In this document: in pieces, positions 6,046-14,484 of the stretch | How positions within the stretch are numbered: position 1 is the stretch's first letter | Layout of the letters: the number at the start of each line of letters is the position of its first letter | Origin: Gammaproteobacteria bacterium | Lineage (GTDB): Bacteria; Pseudomonadota; Gammaproteobacteria; Xanthomonadales; Wenzhouxiangellaceae | Assembly: GCA_003561495.1 (NCBI GenBank) | Contig: PWWM01000116.1 | Span: forward strand, 1 to 21,294 | DNA length: 21,294 nucleotides | Direction of reading: 5' to 3' | Position numbers and translations under genes: made by a program | The notes under the pieces: generated by a model | What the model was told of the DNA's origin: nothing | Seen by the model: only the letters and a program-made list of their open reading frames with translations | Database searches by the model: none

Positions 6046-8958
6046 TCAGGGCAATTCGATAGGCTGGTTGGTGCCCATGCCGGGGCCGAGAATCAGGGCG
6101 TTTTCAAGCACCCGCATGGCGCCGATTTGAGCGGCCCGGAAGGCCGGTGGATGGGCGAACAGGATGACCTGGCCGCGTCCGACCGATTCACGCGTCACGT
6201 AGGCCGCCGAGGCGATGCGTTCGCGTGCTTCCGGCCACAACAGGCCGCCGGCTCGAACCCGTAGCTCCTGGCCTTTTGGAATCGGCGCCCAGCCCACCAG
6301 GCCGGCCTCATTGTTGTCGGCCTCGCTGTAGACCCCGACTCGGAACGGCGTATCCACCGGCAGTTTTGACATCATGATCGGCGAATTCGAAAACAGAGCG
6401 GTCAGGAATTCCTGCCCACCGGCGTTGAGCCAGTGGCCGGTGTCGGCACGCAGCCCCACCAACGCTCCAGAAGGCATGAACAGGCCTTGCCATTGATCGC
6501 GGCGCTTGCGCTCGTCGGCTGACGGCAGCGACGGTCCATTGCTCCACGGCCAGTCAATCTCACCCTCAGCCGTGTGCGCCCAGATGACATCGCGAGAAGG
6601 CAAAGGTTGCTCGGCTGCCCGCCACTCGCGATGAATGGCATCCTGGTAACTTTCCAGCCCATCATCGAGTACGGCATCGAGCAAACGCGTCGACACCATG
6701 GGTTCTTCCGCTCCCAAAATGGCCCGAGCGGAGCCGCCAACAGCAATCAGGGTGCCACCGGCGCGTACCCAGTCTTCCAGTTGACTCATCAAGCCGGCCG
6801 GGGGTTGTGATCTGCCCCAGCGGTCCGGCAGGTAGATGACGTTGTAACGACGCAGGTCCATGTTGCCGGCCCGGTTTTCGTCCAGGTGGCTGTGGCGAAT
6901 GCCGATGCGATGATCGAGCAGGTACCACACCGCACCGAAATCCAGCATATTGTTCGCGCCGCGGCTGATCAGAGCGATTCTGGGCTGAGTCAGAACCCGC
7001 CACTCATGCCCCCCCAGGTCGGCCAGATCGCCCGGCGCCCGGCCATGCGAAATGGCATGCACTCTCAATCCCAACTCAGCGGCCGCTCTCTCGACCACCT
7101 GTTTCCAGTCCTCGCGGTTCCGGTTGTCGTCGCGGGTGACGGCAATCGAACCAACCGGCAGATCAACGCCATCCAGGGCAGAGGCCTTGCGACTGGCCCT
7201 GACTTCCAGTCCACGCTCAAGCAGACGCGCCGCCAGCGCCACGGCACGATCGTCGGCGCCGGAAACCACCAGGGCAATCGAGTCTGCCCGGTCGGGAAAG
7301 CGATGCTCGGTCGTCAGCACCTCATCCAGGTCGAGCAACTCCAGATCGTCATCAAGATGCTCCGGGACCGTCAATGTCTTGAGGCCAAACATCATCGGGA
7401 TATTCCAACCAGTGGTGTCATAGATGGTGCTGCGGCCTTCCTTGAGCAGCCGCTCCCGCTCGGCGCGAAGGGCCGAGCTTGACATTTGAGGGTCGAATTC
7501 GAACATGGCCGCGATCAGACGCGCCTCAGGCTGACGATTGCGCAACACCAGGGTGCCGGCCGGCAATTCGACCTCTTCGATTTCACGACCCAGCAGGTCG
7601 ATGGCCGTCTCCACCGTCTTGCGCGAATTGACCCGGTGCACCTCGAAGCCCTGGATGCGCAGCAACTCCTTCAGGTCGGCCATCCGGCCATGATTGGCCG
7701 AGGGCAAAAAGACGAAACTGCGTTCTGCGTAAGGGCTGTCGGTCGACACTGAACGGGCCCGGTCGTTGGCGAAGGCGGTCAGCATCTCGACCCGCTCGCG
7801 GCGCAGCGTCTCGAGGTTGGCGAAGCTGGCCAGCATCTGGTGGTGAACCGATTGACGGTAACTGATCAGATGAGTGTGGCGCTGCACGCCGTCCTCGGCA
7901 ATCCGCGCTTGTTCATAAAGAATACCCTGGGCGCCGCGCAGGCTGGCCCAGGCATCGGTGTAACCGGGATACCAGTCTTCGTGCCACTCCCCCGAATAGT
8001 AGGGATACCCGAATTCGTCGAAGGCGCGCGCCATGTCGTCGGCAAACACATCGCCCATGGCTCTTCGGTAGGGCGGCAGGTGCGGATTGTGCGGCTCGCG
8101 CGCCGGCGAGAACAGGTAAGTGTCCTGGGCGCCCATTTCGTGGGCATCGACAAACAGCATGGGTCGCCAGTCGATGATGTGCGGCATACGTCCACGGGTT
8201 TCCGGATGACGCGCATAAATCCAGTCACGATTGAGATCGAACAGGTAGTGATTGCCGCGTCCATAGGGCCAGTAACCGGCATGAACCAGCGACTGGTCAT
8301 CGACGTTGGGCTGGGCACCGCGGGTCTGGGTGACGGCATTGACGAAGCGTTCGCGACCGTCCGGATTCATGTTGGGGTCGATGATCACGATCAATTCATC
8401 GAGCATGGCGGCCGTGGCCTCGGATCGGTCGGCAGCCAGGTGATACATCACCGCCAATGCGGCATCGGCCCCGGAGCTTTCATTGCCATGAATGGAATAC
8501 GCCATCCAGGCCACCGCCGGCAATTCCTCGATCAGGCGGTTGCGCTGGCGACTGGACAATCCGCGCGGATCGGCCAGTCGCGCCATGCCTTCCTTGATCT
8601 GATCGCCCCTTTCAAGATTGTCCGACGTGCCAATCACCAGGTAAACCAATGGTCGATCTTCAAAGCTGCGACCGTATTCAACCAGCTCGACGCGCTCGGA
8701 TTCTTGAGCCAGCAGCCGCGAGTAAGCCTCGATCTGGGCCGAGGTTGCCGTTCGCTGACCGACAGGGAAACCGAGAAAGTCATCCGGTGTAGTCAGTGCC
8801 GGATCATGATCCGTACCCGGCGGATAGATGTCGATGCCGTATTCAAGACCGGCCAGCGGCGAGGGCGTGGGCTGTGGATAAGGTGTCTGCGCCAGCGCCG
8901 CAAGCGGCAACAGCAAGAAAGGAATGAGATATTTCATGGTTTTGGGTTCATTGTTCAT
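6046..8958 (-). CDS. Large exported M14-family zinc carboxypeptidase-like protein
   Basis: A 970-residue protein with an N-terminal signal sequence (KYLIPFLLLPLAALA, likely cleaved before Gln24). The M14 domain fills about residues 60-390. Zinc ligands are His157 and Glu160 (IHGNESSG) and His273 (FVDAHEMG). Asn243-Arg244 (DLNRDW) match the substrate-carboxylate pair, and Glu349 (GILYEQA) fits the catalytic glutamate. All key residues are present, so it should be active. The C-terminal half is extra: around 660-760 it looks like a class I glutamine-amidotransferase fold (YNVIYLPD... VRAGGTLIAVGG) of unknown role, with no obvious catalytic Cys. The protein contains no cysteine anywhere. The start at 8958 overlaps the VKOR stop by 11 bp with AGGA about 10 nt upstream. 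ATG 8937 would give a tidier signal peptide but has no ribosome binding site. Confidence 0.92.
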   Translation of the reverse strand: MNNEPKTMKYLIPFLLLPLAALAQTPYPQPTPSPLAGLEYGIDIYPPGTDHDPALTTPDDFLGFPVGQRTATSAQIEAYSRLLAQESERVELVEYGRSFEDRPLVYLVIGTSDNLERGDQIKEGMARLADPRGLSSRQRNRLIEELPAVAWMAYSIHGNESSGADAALAVMYHLAADRSEATAAMLDELIVIIDPNMNPDGRERFVNAVTQTRGAQPNVDDQSLVHAGYWPYGRGNHYLFDLNRDWIYARHPETRGRMPHIIDWRPMLFVDAHEMGAQDTYLFSPAREPHNPHLPPYRRAMGDVFADDMARAFDEFGYPYYSGEWHEDWYPGYTDAWASLRGAQGILYEQARIAEDGVQRHTHLISYRQSVHHQMLASFANLETLRRERVEMLTAFANDRARSVSTDSPYAERSFVFLPSANHGRMADLKELLRIQGFEVHRVNSRKTVETAIDLLGREIEEVELPAGTLVLRNRQPEARLIAAMFEFDPQMSSSALRAERERLLKEGRSTIYDTTGWNIPMMFGLKTLTVPEHLDDDLELLDLDEVLTTEHRFPDRADSIALVVSGADDRAVALAARLLERGLEVRASRKASALDGVDLPVGSIAVTRDDNRNREDWKQVVERAAAELGLRVHAISHGRAPGDLADLGGHEWRVLTQPRIALISRGANNMLDFGAVWYLLDHRIGIRHSHLDENRAGNMDLRRYNVIYLPDRWGRSQPPAGLMSQLEDWVRAGGTLIAVGGSARAILGAEEPMVSTRLLDAVLDDGLESYQDAIHREWRAAEQPLPSRDVIWAHTAEGEIDWPWSNGPSLPSADERKRRDQWQGLFMPSGALVGLRADTGHWLNAGGQEFLTALFSNSPIMMSKLPVDTPFRVGVYSEADNNEAGLVGWAPIPKGQELRVRAGGLLWPEARERIASAAYVTRESVGRGQVILFAHPPAFRAAQIGAMRVLENALILGPGMGTNQPIELP

Positions 8959-9832
8959 CGGGTTGCCATCCTGCCCAGTCGAATCGTGAATAACGCGCCA
9001 GCTCCTCGGGTTCCAGCGCTTGCTCCAGTCGGCGGTTGCCTATGATCCAGGTCGGATAGCTGGTGATTTCATTGGCTGCACACTCGAAGGCCAATCCGCC
9101 TCCACGACCCTGAGGATTGCACTCCACGTAGGGCAGGCGCTCGTGGGAGGGCCCGAACATGCGATTCTGCTCCTGGCAGCTGGGACACCAGGATGCACCA
9201 TAATACACTGCACCCGTGCGATCCAGATGTTCAGCCAACGCCCTCAAGCGCGGATCTTCAGGAGGCTGAAACCAACCGGCATAAAAAGCGTGCAAGGCCA
9301 CCAACAAGACCGCAACAAGGGCTCCCTGCCCGGCCAGAAATCCGGCCCAGGGCATGCCGGGGGCTGACTCCGGTCGCTTGAAGGTCAGCATCACGAACAT
9401 CACGATGATGATGGCCAGGGAGGTCAGGCACCAGGCACAGAAGGCCTGCAGCTCAAGCGCCGCGACGGCAGTCAGGTAGGCGCTGAAAATCATGCCGAAA
9501 AAGCTCAGCAACCAGAGGCGTTGCCAGCGCTTCAGGCGGGGTCGACCGAGCCCTGCGATCAAAGCGATCAGCAGGTAAAGCCCGAAACCCCACAACGCAA
9601 CCGGAATGCCGAGCAGAATCGACCAGCGACTTTGCTGAATGATGTCGCAACTCGACCCCTCGGCACAGCCGATGGGCGTCGCCCCGAACAGATGACTGAT
9701 ACTCAGGTAAGCGGTCACCAGCATGCCCGCAATGGCCAGGATCACGATCGGCCAGTCGGGCGAATACTCCCTCCGGGGCTGATTCACCGGGGCGCTCTGG
9801 CGAGATTTTCCACTTTTCTTTCTACGTGCCAA
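8948..9832 (-). CDS. Vitamin K epoxide reductase family protein fused to a thioredoxin-like domain
   Basis: A 294-residue inner-membrane disulfide-forming enzyme. After a basic cytoplasmic leader (MARRKKSGKS) come the VKOR helices. The loop cysteines are Cys56 and Cys62 (GCAEGSSCD), and the active-site CAWC is Cys132-Cys135. A fifth helix (~165-187) leads to a periplasmic thioredoxin-like domain with CPSC at 216-219 (YYGASWCPSCQ) and the cis-Pro region ITSYPTWIIG. This is the same order as cyanobacterial VKOR-Trx fusions, which pass electrons from substrate protein through Trx and VKOR to quinone. The start is TTG: no ATG is available, and AAGGA (plus-strand 9841-9845) lies 8 nt before it. 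The downstream M14 gene overlaps by 11 bp, so they form one transcript. Confidence 0.93.
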   Translation of the reverse strand: MARRKKSGKSRQSAPVNQPRREYSPDWPIVILAIAGMLVTAYLSISHLFGATPIGCAEGSSCDIIQQSRWSILLGIPVALWGFGLYLLIALIAGLGRPRLKRWQRLWLLSFFGMIFSAYLTAVAALELQAFCAWCLTSLAIIIVMFVMLTFKRPESAPGMPWAGFLAGQGALVAVLLVALHAFYAGWFQPPEDPRLRALAEHLDRTGAVYYGASWCPSCQEQNRMFGPSHERLPYVECNPQGRGGGLAFECAANEITSYPTWIIGNRRLEQALEPEELARYSRFDWAGWQPDEQ

Positions 9833-9840
9833 TGGATGCT

Positions 9841-9845
9841 TCCTT
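9841..9845 (-). promoter_or_regulatory. Ribosome binding site for the TTG start of the VKOR fusion
   Basis: On the minus strand this reads AAGGA, 8 nt before TTG at 9832. It is what selects TTG, as no ATG or GTG lies nearby in frame. Confidence 0.55.
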
Positions 9846-9863
9846 GGATATTCAAGTCTTTGA

Positions 9864-9887
9864 TTCGGCTTGTTGCGTGAAGCCGAA
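9864..9887. repeat. Inverted repeat, candidate operator upstream of gltB/VKOR
   Basis: TTCGGCTT (9864-9871) pairs perfectly with AAGCCGAA (9880-9887) around an 8-nt spacer. The 24-bp span and two-arm form fit a dimeric regulator site. Lying between divergent starts, it cannot be a gene-end terminator. Confidence 0.5.
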
Positions 9888-9890
9888 AAG

Positions 9891-9902
9891 CCGGGCGCCC
9901 GG
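9891..9902. repeat. 12-bp perfect palindrome CCGGGCGCCCGG
   Basis: A gapless palindrome of pure G/C, three bp after the previous inverted repeat and five bp before the TATATA box. Chance occurrence is possible in this GC-rich genome, but the position next to a likely -10 is suggestive. Confidence 0.45.
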
Positions 9903-9996
9903 GCAGTATATACCGAAGAATTTAAGTCATTACACTCGATCAGTGACTCGATTTAGAATTCCGACTCTAGTCCGTCACGTGTATGCTTATCAGTAG

Positions 9997-12900
9997 GTGT
10001 TTCCCTTTCACCCACTAGCTTCGAGCAGACGATTGAAGACACTGCATCATTCCGATTTCGAACGCGATTCCTGCGGCTTTGGCCTGGTGGCCCAACTCGA
10101 TGACCAGCCGGCCCACGAGATCGTGCACGACGCCCTGGATGCGCTCAGGCGCCTGACCCATCGTGGCGCGGTCGCCCCGGACGGCAAGACCGGGGACGGA
10201 TGCGGATTGCTGTTCAAACTGCCCGAGGAATTCCTGCGCCAGGCCGCCGACAAGGCCGGAATTGAGCTGGCTGAGCGCTTCACCGCCGGCATGGTCTTTT
10301 TGAGCCCCGATACGGATCAAGCAGCGGTCCAGCGCGAACTTCTGCAAGGCCACCTCGAGGCCCAGGGGCTGGACGTAGCCGGCTGGCGCGAGGTTCCGGT
10401 CAACCCCGAAGCCTGTGGCCAGCGGGCGCTGGACACCCAACCGCGCATCGAACAGGTGTTCGTCAATGCCGCCAGCCACATGGACCCAACCAGCTATCAG
10501 CGCGCGCTCTACCTGGCCCGGCGCCTGTGCGAAGTCGAAGCCGGAAGCGAATCCGATCTCTACATCGCCAGCCTGTCGGAATCCACGATCAGCTATAAGG
10601 GCATGGTCATGCCCGAATACCTGGCCAGCTTCTACCCCGACCTGGCCGATCCCTCGCTGAAAGTCTCCGCGGTGATCTTTCACCAGCGTTTTTCAACCAA
10701 TACCTTGCCACGCTGGGACCTGGCACAGCCTTTCCGGATGCTGGCCCATAACGGCGAGATCAACACCATTCGCGGCAATCGCAACTGGACCCGGGCACGC
10801 CGAAAATTGCTGGCCTCGCCGATGCTGTCACGGCTGGGTGAGATCGATCCGCCGGTGGGCATGCACGGGTCGGACTCCTCGACCCTGGACAACATGCTGG
10901 AGCTGCTGGTCACCGGTGGCATGCCACTGCCCCAGGCGATCAGAATCCTGATCCCGCCGGCCTGGCAAACCGCCGACAATCTGGACGGCGATTTGCGTGC
11001 CTTTTTCGAGTTCTTCGCCTTTCATCAGGAAGCCTGGGACGGACCCGCCGGGCTGGTGATGTGCGATAGCCGTTATGCCGTGTGTGCACTGGATCGAAAT
11101 GGCTTGAGACCGGCGCGCTGGACACTGACCGAGGATCGCAAGTTGATCGTGGCTTCCGAGACCGGCGTGGTCGATGTCGACCCGGCCCGGGTCGAACGAC
11201 GCGGGCGACTCGGTCCGGGACAAATGCTGGTCGCCGACCTGACTACCGGTCGTCTGCTGGACACCGAACAGGTCGATAACGCCCTGAAAAACCTGCACCC
11301 CTGGCAGGACTGGCTCAAATCCGGGGTCAAGTACCTGGATTCGGAACTGGTCGATGTGCACATGGCTGCCGAACCCTTCGATGCCGACACCCTGGCGACC
11401 TACCAGAAGATGTTCAACCTGTCGCGTGAAGAACGTCGCGAAGTCATCCAGGTGCTGGCCGAAACCCAGGCCGAGGCCGTGGGCTCCATGGGCGATGACA
11501 CGCCCATGCCGGTATTGTCGACACGGGTTCGTTCGCTGTTCGACTGTTGCCGCCAGCAATTTGCCCAGGTCACCAATCCGCCGATTGACTCGTTGCGCGA
11601 GCGCATTGTGATGTCACTGGAGACGGGCGTGGGTCGCAAGGGCAATATCTTTCGGCCGGGTCCGGAACTGGCCGAAAGAGTGGTTCTCAATTCTCCGGTC
11701 CTCAGCCAGCGCAAGCTTCGCCAGTTGATCAACTCACCCCAGCTCGGAGTGCCATCGGCCTTCATCGACCTGAATTTCCCGGAATCCACGCCGCTGGCCG
11801 AGGCCCTGGCCGATCTGTGTGCCCAGGCCGAGGCCGCCGTCGGCGAAGGCAAGCTGGTACTGCTGATATCCGATCGTTACCTGAAAGAAGGCCACCTGCC
11901 GGTGCATGCGCTGCTGGCCACCGGGGCCATTCATCACCACTTGCTCGAAACCGGTCAACGGCCGCTGTGCAACCTGATCATCGAGACCGGAACGGCCCGC
12001 GACCCACATCACTTTGCCTGCCTTATCGGCTTTGGGGCCACGGCCGTCTATCCCTACCTGGTCTACCAGACCCTGCAGGCCATGGTTGCCTCCGGAGAAA
12101 TCGATGATCCGGCCGACCGCGCGTTGCAATTGGGGCGGGCCTACCGGCGCGGTATCCGCAAGGGCCTGTTCAAGATCCTGTCGAAGATGGGTATTTCCAC
12201 CATCGGCGCCTACCGGGGCGCCCAGTTATTCGAAATTGTGGGTTTGGCCGACGAAGTGGTTGAGCGCTGCTTTCCGGGCGCCATCAGCCGCATCCAGGGG
12301 GCTGATTTTTCCGACCTGCACCAGGACCAGCAAGCCCTGGCCCGCTGGGCCTGGAATCGCCAGGTACCGATCGAACATGGCGGGCTGTATCGCTACGTGC
12401 ATGGCGGGGAATATCATGCCTACAACCCGGATGTGGTCACCACCCTGCACAAGGCCGTGCAAACCGGCAGCTATGAGACTTACCTGAAGTTTGCAACACT
12501 GGTCAACGAGCGCGAGCCGGCCATGCTCAGGGATCTGCTCGAGCCGGTCATTGCCGAGCAGGCGCTGGACATCGAAGAAGTCGAACCTGTCGAGGACATC
12601 CTGCCACGGTTTGACTCGGCCGGCATGTCGCTGGGCGCGCTTTCGCCGGAGGCCCACGAGGCGCTGGCCGTGGCCATGAATCGTCTTGGTGGGCGTTCCA
12701 ATTCCGGTGAGGGCGGCGAGGATCCGGCCCGCTATGGCACCGAAAAAACCTCGAAGATCAAGCAGGTGGCCTCGGGGCGTTTCGGCGTCACCCCGGAGTA
12801 CCTGGTCAATGCCGAGGTCATCCAGATCAAGATTGCCCAGGGCGCCAAGCCTGGTGAAGGCGGCCAGTTGCCCGGCCACAAGGTCGACAAGCTGATCGCC

Positions 12901-14484
12901 CGTCTGCGCTTTGCAAGCCCGGGTGTGGGCCTGATTTCCCCACCGCCGCACCACGACATCTATTCCATCGAAGACCTGGCCCAGTTGATCTATGACCTCA
13001 AGGAGGTCAACCCCAAGGCGCTGGTCTCGGTCAAGCTGGTCGCCGAACCGGGGATCGGCACGATCGCCGCCGGCGTGGTCAAGGCCTATGCCGACCTGAT
13101 CACCATTTCCGGATACGACGGTGGCACAGGGGCCAGTCCGCTGACTTCGGTCAAGTATGCCGGCGCGCCCTGGGAGCTGGGCGTCAGCGAGGTCCGCCAG
13201 GTACTGATCGCCAATGATCTGCGCGGCCAGGTGCGTCTGCAGGCCGACGGTGGTCTCAAGACCGGGCTGGATGTCATCAAGGCCGCCATACTCGGCGCCG
13301 AAAGCTTCGGTTTCGGTACCGCCCCGATGATCGCCCTGGGCTGCAAGTACCTGCGTATCTGCCATTTGAACAATTGCGCCACCGGCGTAGCCACCCAGAA
13401 CGACATTCTGCGCAGCAAGCATTTCATCGGCCTGCCCGAGATGGTGATGCATTATTTCCGGTTTGTCGCCACCGAGACGCGCGAGTGGCTGGCACGGCTC
13501 GGCGTGAAGCGCATCGAGGATCTGATCGGTCGCACCGAGTACCTCAAACGCATCGAAGGCCTGACCGAGCGACAAAACAAGCTCGATCTGGAACCGTTAC
13601 TGGCCCAGGAAGGTCTGGCTGACAACAATACCCGCTTCTGCATTGCCGAACGCAATCCGCCGCACGATCGCGGTGAACTGGCCGAAAAGATTCATCATGC
13701 CGTGATCGAATCCGTGGAACAACGCAGCGGCGGGTACTTCGCCTGGTCCATCCGCAACCATGACCGCTCCATCGGCGCGCGCCTGTCCGGAGAAATCGCC
13801 CGTCACTGGGGCAACCAGGGCATGGCCGGTCATCCCCTTGAGATTGAATTGACCGGCACGGCCGGACAAAGCTTCGGCGCCTTCAATGCCGGCGGGCTGT
13901 ACCTGAAGCTCAACGGCGAAGCCAATGACTATGTCGGCAAGGGCATGGCCGGTGGTCGCATCGTCCTCAAGGCGCCTTCATCGGTCAAGTATGACCCGGC
14001 AACCACGCCCATCATGGGCAATACCTGCCTGTATGGCGCCACCGGTGGCCACCTGTTTGCCGCCGGTACCGCCGGAGAACGCTTTGCGGTTCGCAACAGC
14101 GGCGCCATCGCGGTGGTCGAGGGTACCGGTGACCATGCCTGTGAATACATGACCGGCGGTGTGGTCGTGATTCTGGGCCAGACCGGAATCAACTTCGGTG
14201 CCGGCATGACCGGTGGTTTTGCCTACGTGCTCGATGTCGACCGCGGCTTCGTTGATCGCTACAACCATGAGTTGATCGATATTCGCCACATCGAAATGGA
14301 CAACATGGAAAACCATGTTCACCATCTGCGCGGTCTGATCGAACAGCATCTGGAAATGACCGGCAGCGAACACGCCAAGGCTATCCTCGAGGATTTCCGT
14401 CGCCTGTTACCGAAGTTCTGGCTGGTCAAGCCCAAGGCATCTGACCTTGATGGGCTGATCACAGCCTTGCGGGAGGCAGCGTAA
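9997..14484 (+). CDS. gltB: Glutamate synthase (NADPH) large subunit
   Basis: This subunit makes glutamate from 2-oxoglutarate and glutamine-derived ammonia. The 1495-residue length is standard. The N-terminal glutaminase domain starts at Cys26 (DSCGFGLVAQ), the nucleophile exposed when the propeptide is removed; HNGEINTIRGN at 251-261 is its substrate region. The FMN synthase domain (~820-1190) includes EGGEDPARYGTEKTSKIKQVASGRFGV and KPGEGGQLPGHKV. The 3Fe-4S cluster cysteines are Cys1116, Cys1122 and Cys1127 (CKYLRICHLNNC). The C-terminal beta-helix has GG-rich turns (AGGLYLKLNGEANDYVGKGMAGG). The frame is closed by TAG just before GTG 9997, and no ATG precedes Cys26, so the start is GTG 9997 (25-residue propeptide) or TTG 10033 (13 residues). 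gltD begins on the stop codon. Confidence 0.98.
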   Translation: MFPFHPLASSRRLKTLHHSDFERDSCGFGLVAQLDDQPAHEIVHDALDALRRLTHRGAVAPDGKTGDGCGLLFKLPEEFLRQAADKAGIELAERFTAGMVFLSPDTDQAAVQRELLQGHLEAQGLDVAGWREVPVNPEACGQRALDTQPRIEQVFVNAASHMDPTSYQRALYLARRLCEVEAGSESDLYIASLSESTISYKGMVMPEYLASFYPDLADPSLKVSAVIFHQRFSTNTLPRWDLAQPFRMLAHNGEINTIRGNRNWTRARRKLLASPMLSRLGEIDPPVGMHGSDSSTLDNMLELLVTGGMPLPQAIRILIPPAWQTADNLDGDLRAFFEFFAFHQEAWDGPAGLVMCDSRYAVCALDRNGLRPARWTLTEDRKLIVASETGVVDVDPARVERRGRLGPGQMLVADLTTGRLLDTEQVDNALKNLHPWQDWLKSGVKYLDSELVDVHMAAEPFDADTLATYQKMFNLSREERREVIQVLAETQAEAVGSMGDDTPMPVLSTRVRSLFDCCRQQFAQVTNPPIDSLRERIVMSLETGVGRKGNIFRPGPELAERVVLNSPVLSQRKLRQLINSPQLGVPSAFIDLNFPESTPLAEALADLCAQAEAAVGEGKLVLLISDRYLKEGHLPVHALLATGAIHHHLLETGQRPLCNLIIETGTARDPHHFACLIGFGATAVYPYLVYQTLQAMVASGEIDDPADRALQLGRAYRRGIRKGLFKILSKMGISTIGAYRGAQLFEIVGLADEVVERCFPGAISRIQGADFSDLHQDQQALARWAWNRQVPIEHGGLYRYVHGGEYHAYNPDVVTTLHKAVQTGSYETYLKFATLVNEREPAMLRDLLEPVIAEQALDIEEVEPVEDILPRFDSAGMSLGALSPEAHEALAVAMNRLGGRSNSGEGGEDPARYGTEKTSKIKQVASGRFGVTPEYLVNAEVIQIKIAQGAKPGEGGQLPGHKVDKLIARLRFASPGVGLISPPPHHDIYSIEDLAQLIYDLKEVNPKALVSVKLVAEPGIGTIAAGVVKAYADLITISGYDGGTGASPLTSVKYAGAPWELGVSEVRQVLIANDLRGQVRLQADGGLKTGLDVIKAAILGAESFGFGTAPMIALGCKYLRICHLNNCATGVATQNDILRSKHFIGLPEMVMHYFRFVATETREWLARLGVKRIEDLIGRTEYLKRIEGLTERQNKLDLEPLLAQEGLADNNTRFCIAERNPPHDRGELAEKIHHAVIESVEQRSGGYFAWSIRNHDRSIGARLSGEIARHWGNQGMAGHPLEIELTGTAGQSFGAFNAGGLYLKLNGEANDYVGKGMAGGRIVLKAPSSVKYDPATTPIMGNTCLYGATGGHLFAAGTAGERFAVRNSGAIAVVEGTGDHACEYMTGGVVVILGQTGINFGAGMTGGFAYVLDVDRGFVDRYNHELIDIRHIEMDNMENHVHHLRGLIEQHLEMTGSEHAKAILEDFRRLLPKFWLVKPKASDLDGLITALREAA
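14471..14476 (+). promoter_or_regulatory. Ribosome binding site for gltD inside gltB
   Basis: GGGAGG lies 7 nt before ATG 14484, within the last codons of gltB, and supports translational coupling of the two subunits. Confidence 0.7.

Larger units (their letters stand above)
9833..9996. promoter_or_regulatory. Divergent control region between the VKOR and gltBD units
   Basis: This 164-bp AT-richer stretch holds the promoters of both units. For gltB a candidate -10 is TAGAAT (9954-9959) with a poor -35, TTACAC (9930-9935), 18 bp upstream. For the minus strand TATATA (9907-9912) could be the -10. Two palindromes sit between them and the VKOR start: TTCGGCTT/AAGCCGAA (9864-9871 and 9880-9887, 8-nt loop) and the perfect CCGGGCGCCCGG (9891-9902). 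Either could be an operator. gltBD promoters in other bacteria are controlled by Lrp, NtrC or GltC, but none of their known sites can be assigned here. Confidence 0.45.

Noticed and set aside
7840..9045. 401-codon plus-strand open frame across the M14 and VKOR genes
   Set aside because: It is antisense to the M14 catalytic domain with all zinc ligands and has no recognisable domain.
12226..13575. 449-codon open frame on the minus strand within gltB
   Set aside because: It lies wholly antisense to conserved FMN and 3Fe-4S regions of GltB and is His/Gln/Asp-rich with no family motif, a usual mirror frame in GC-rich genes.
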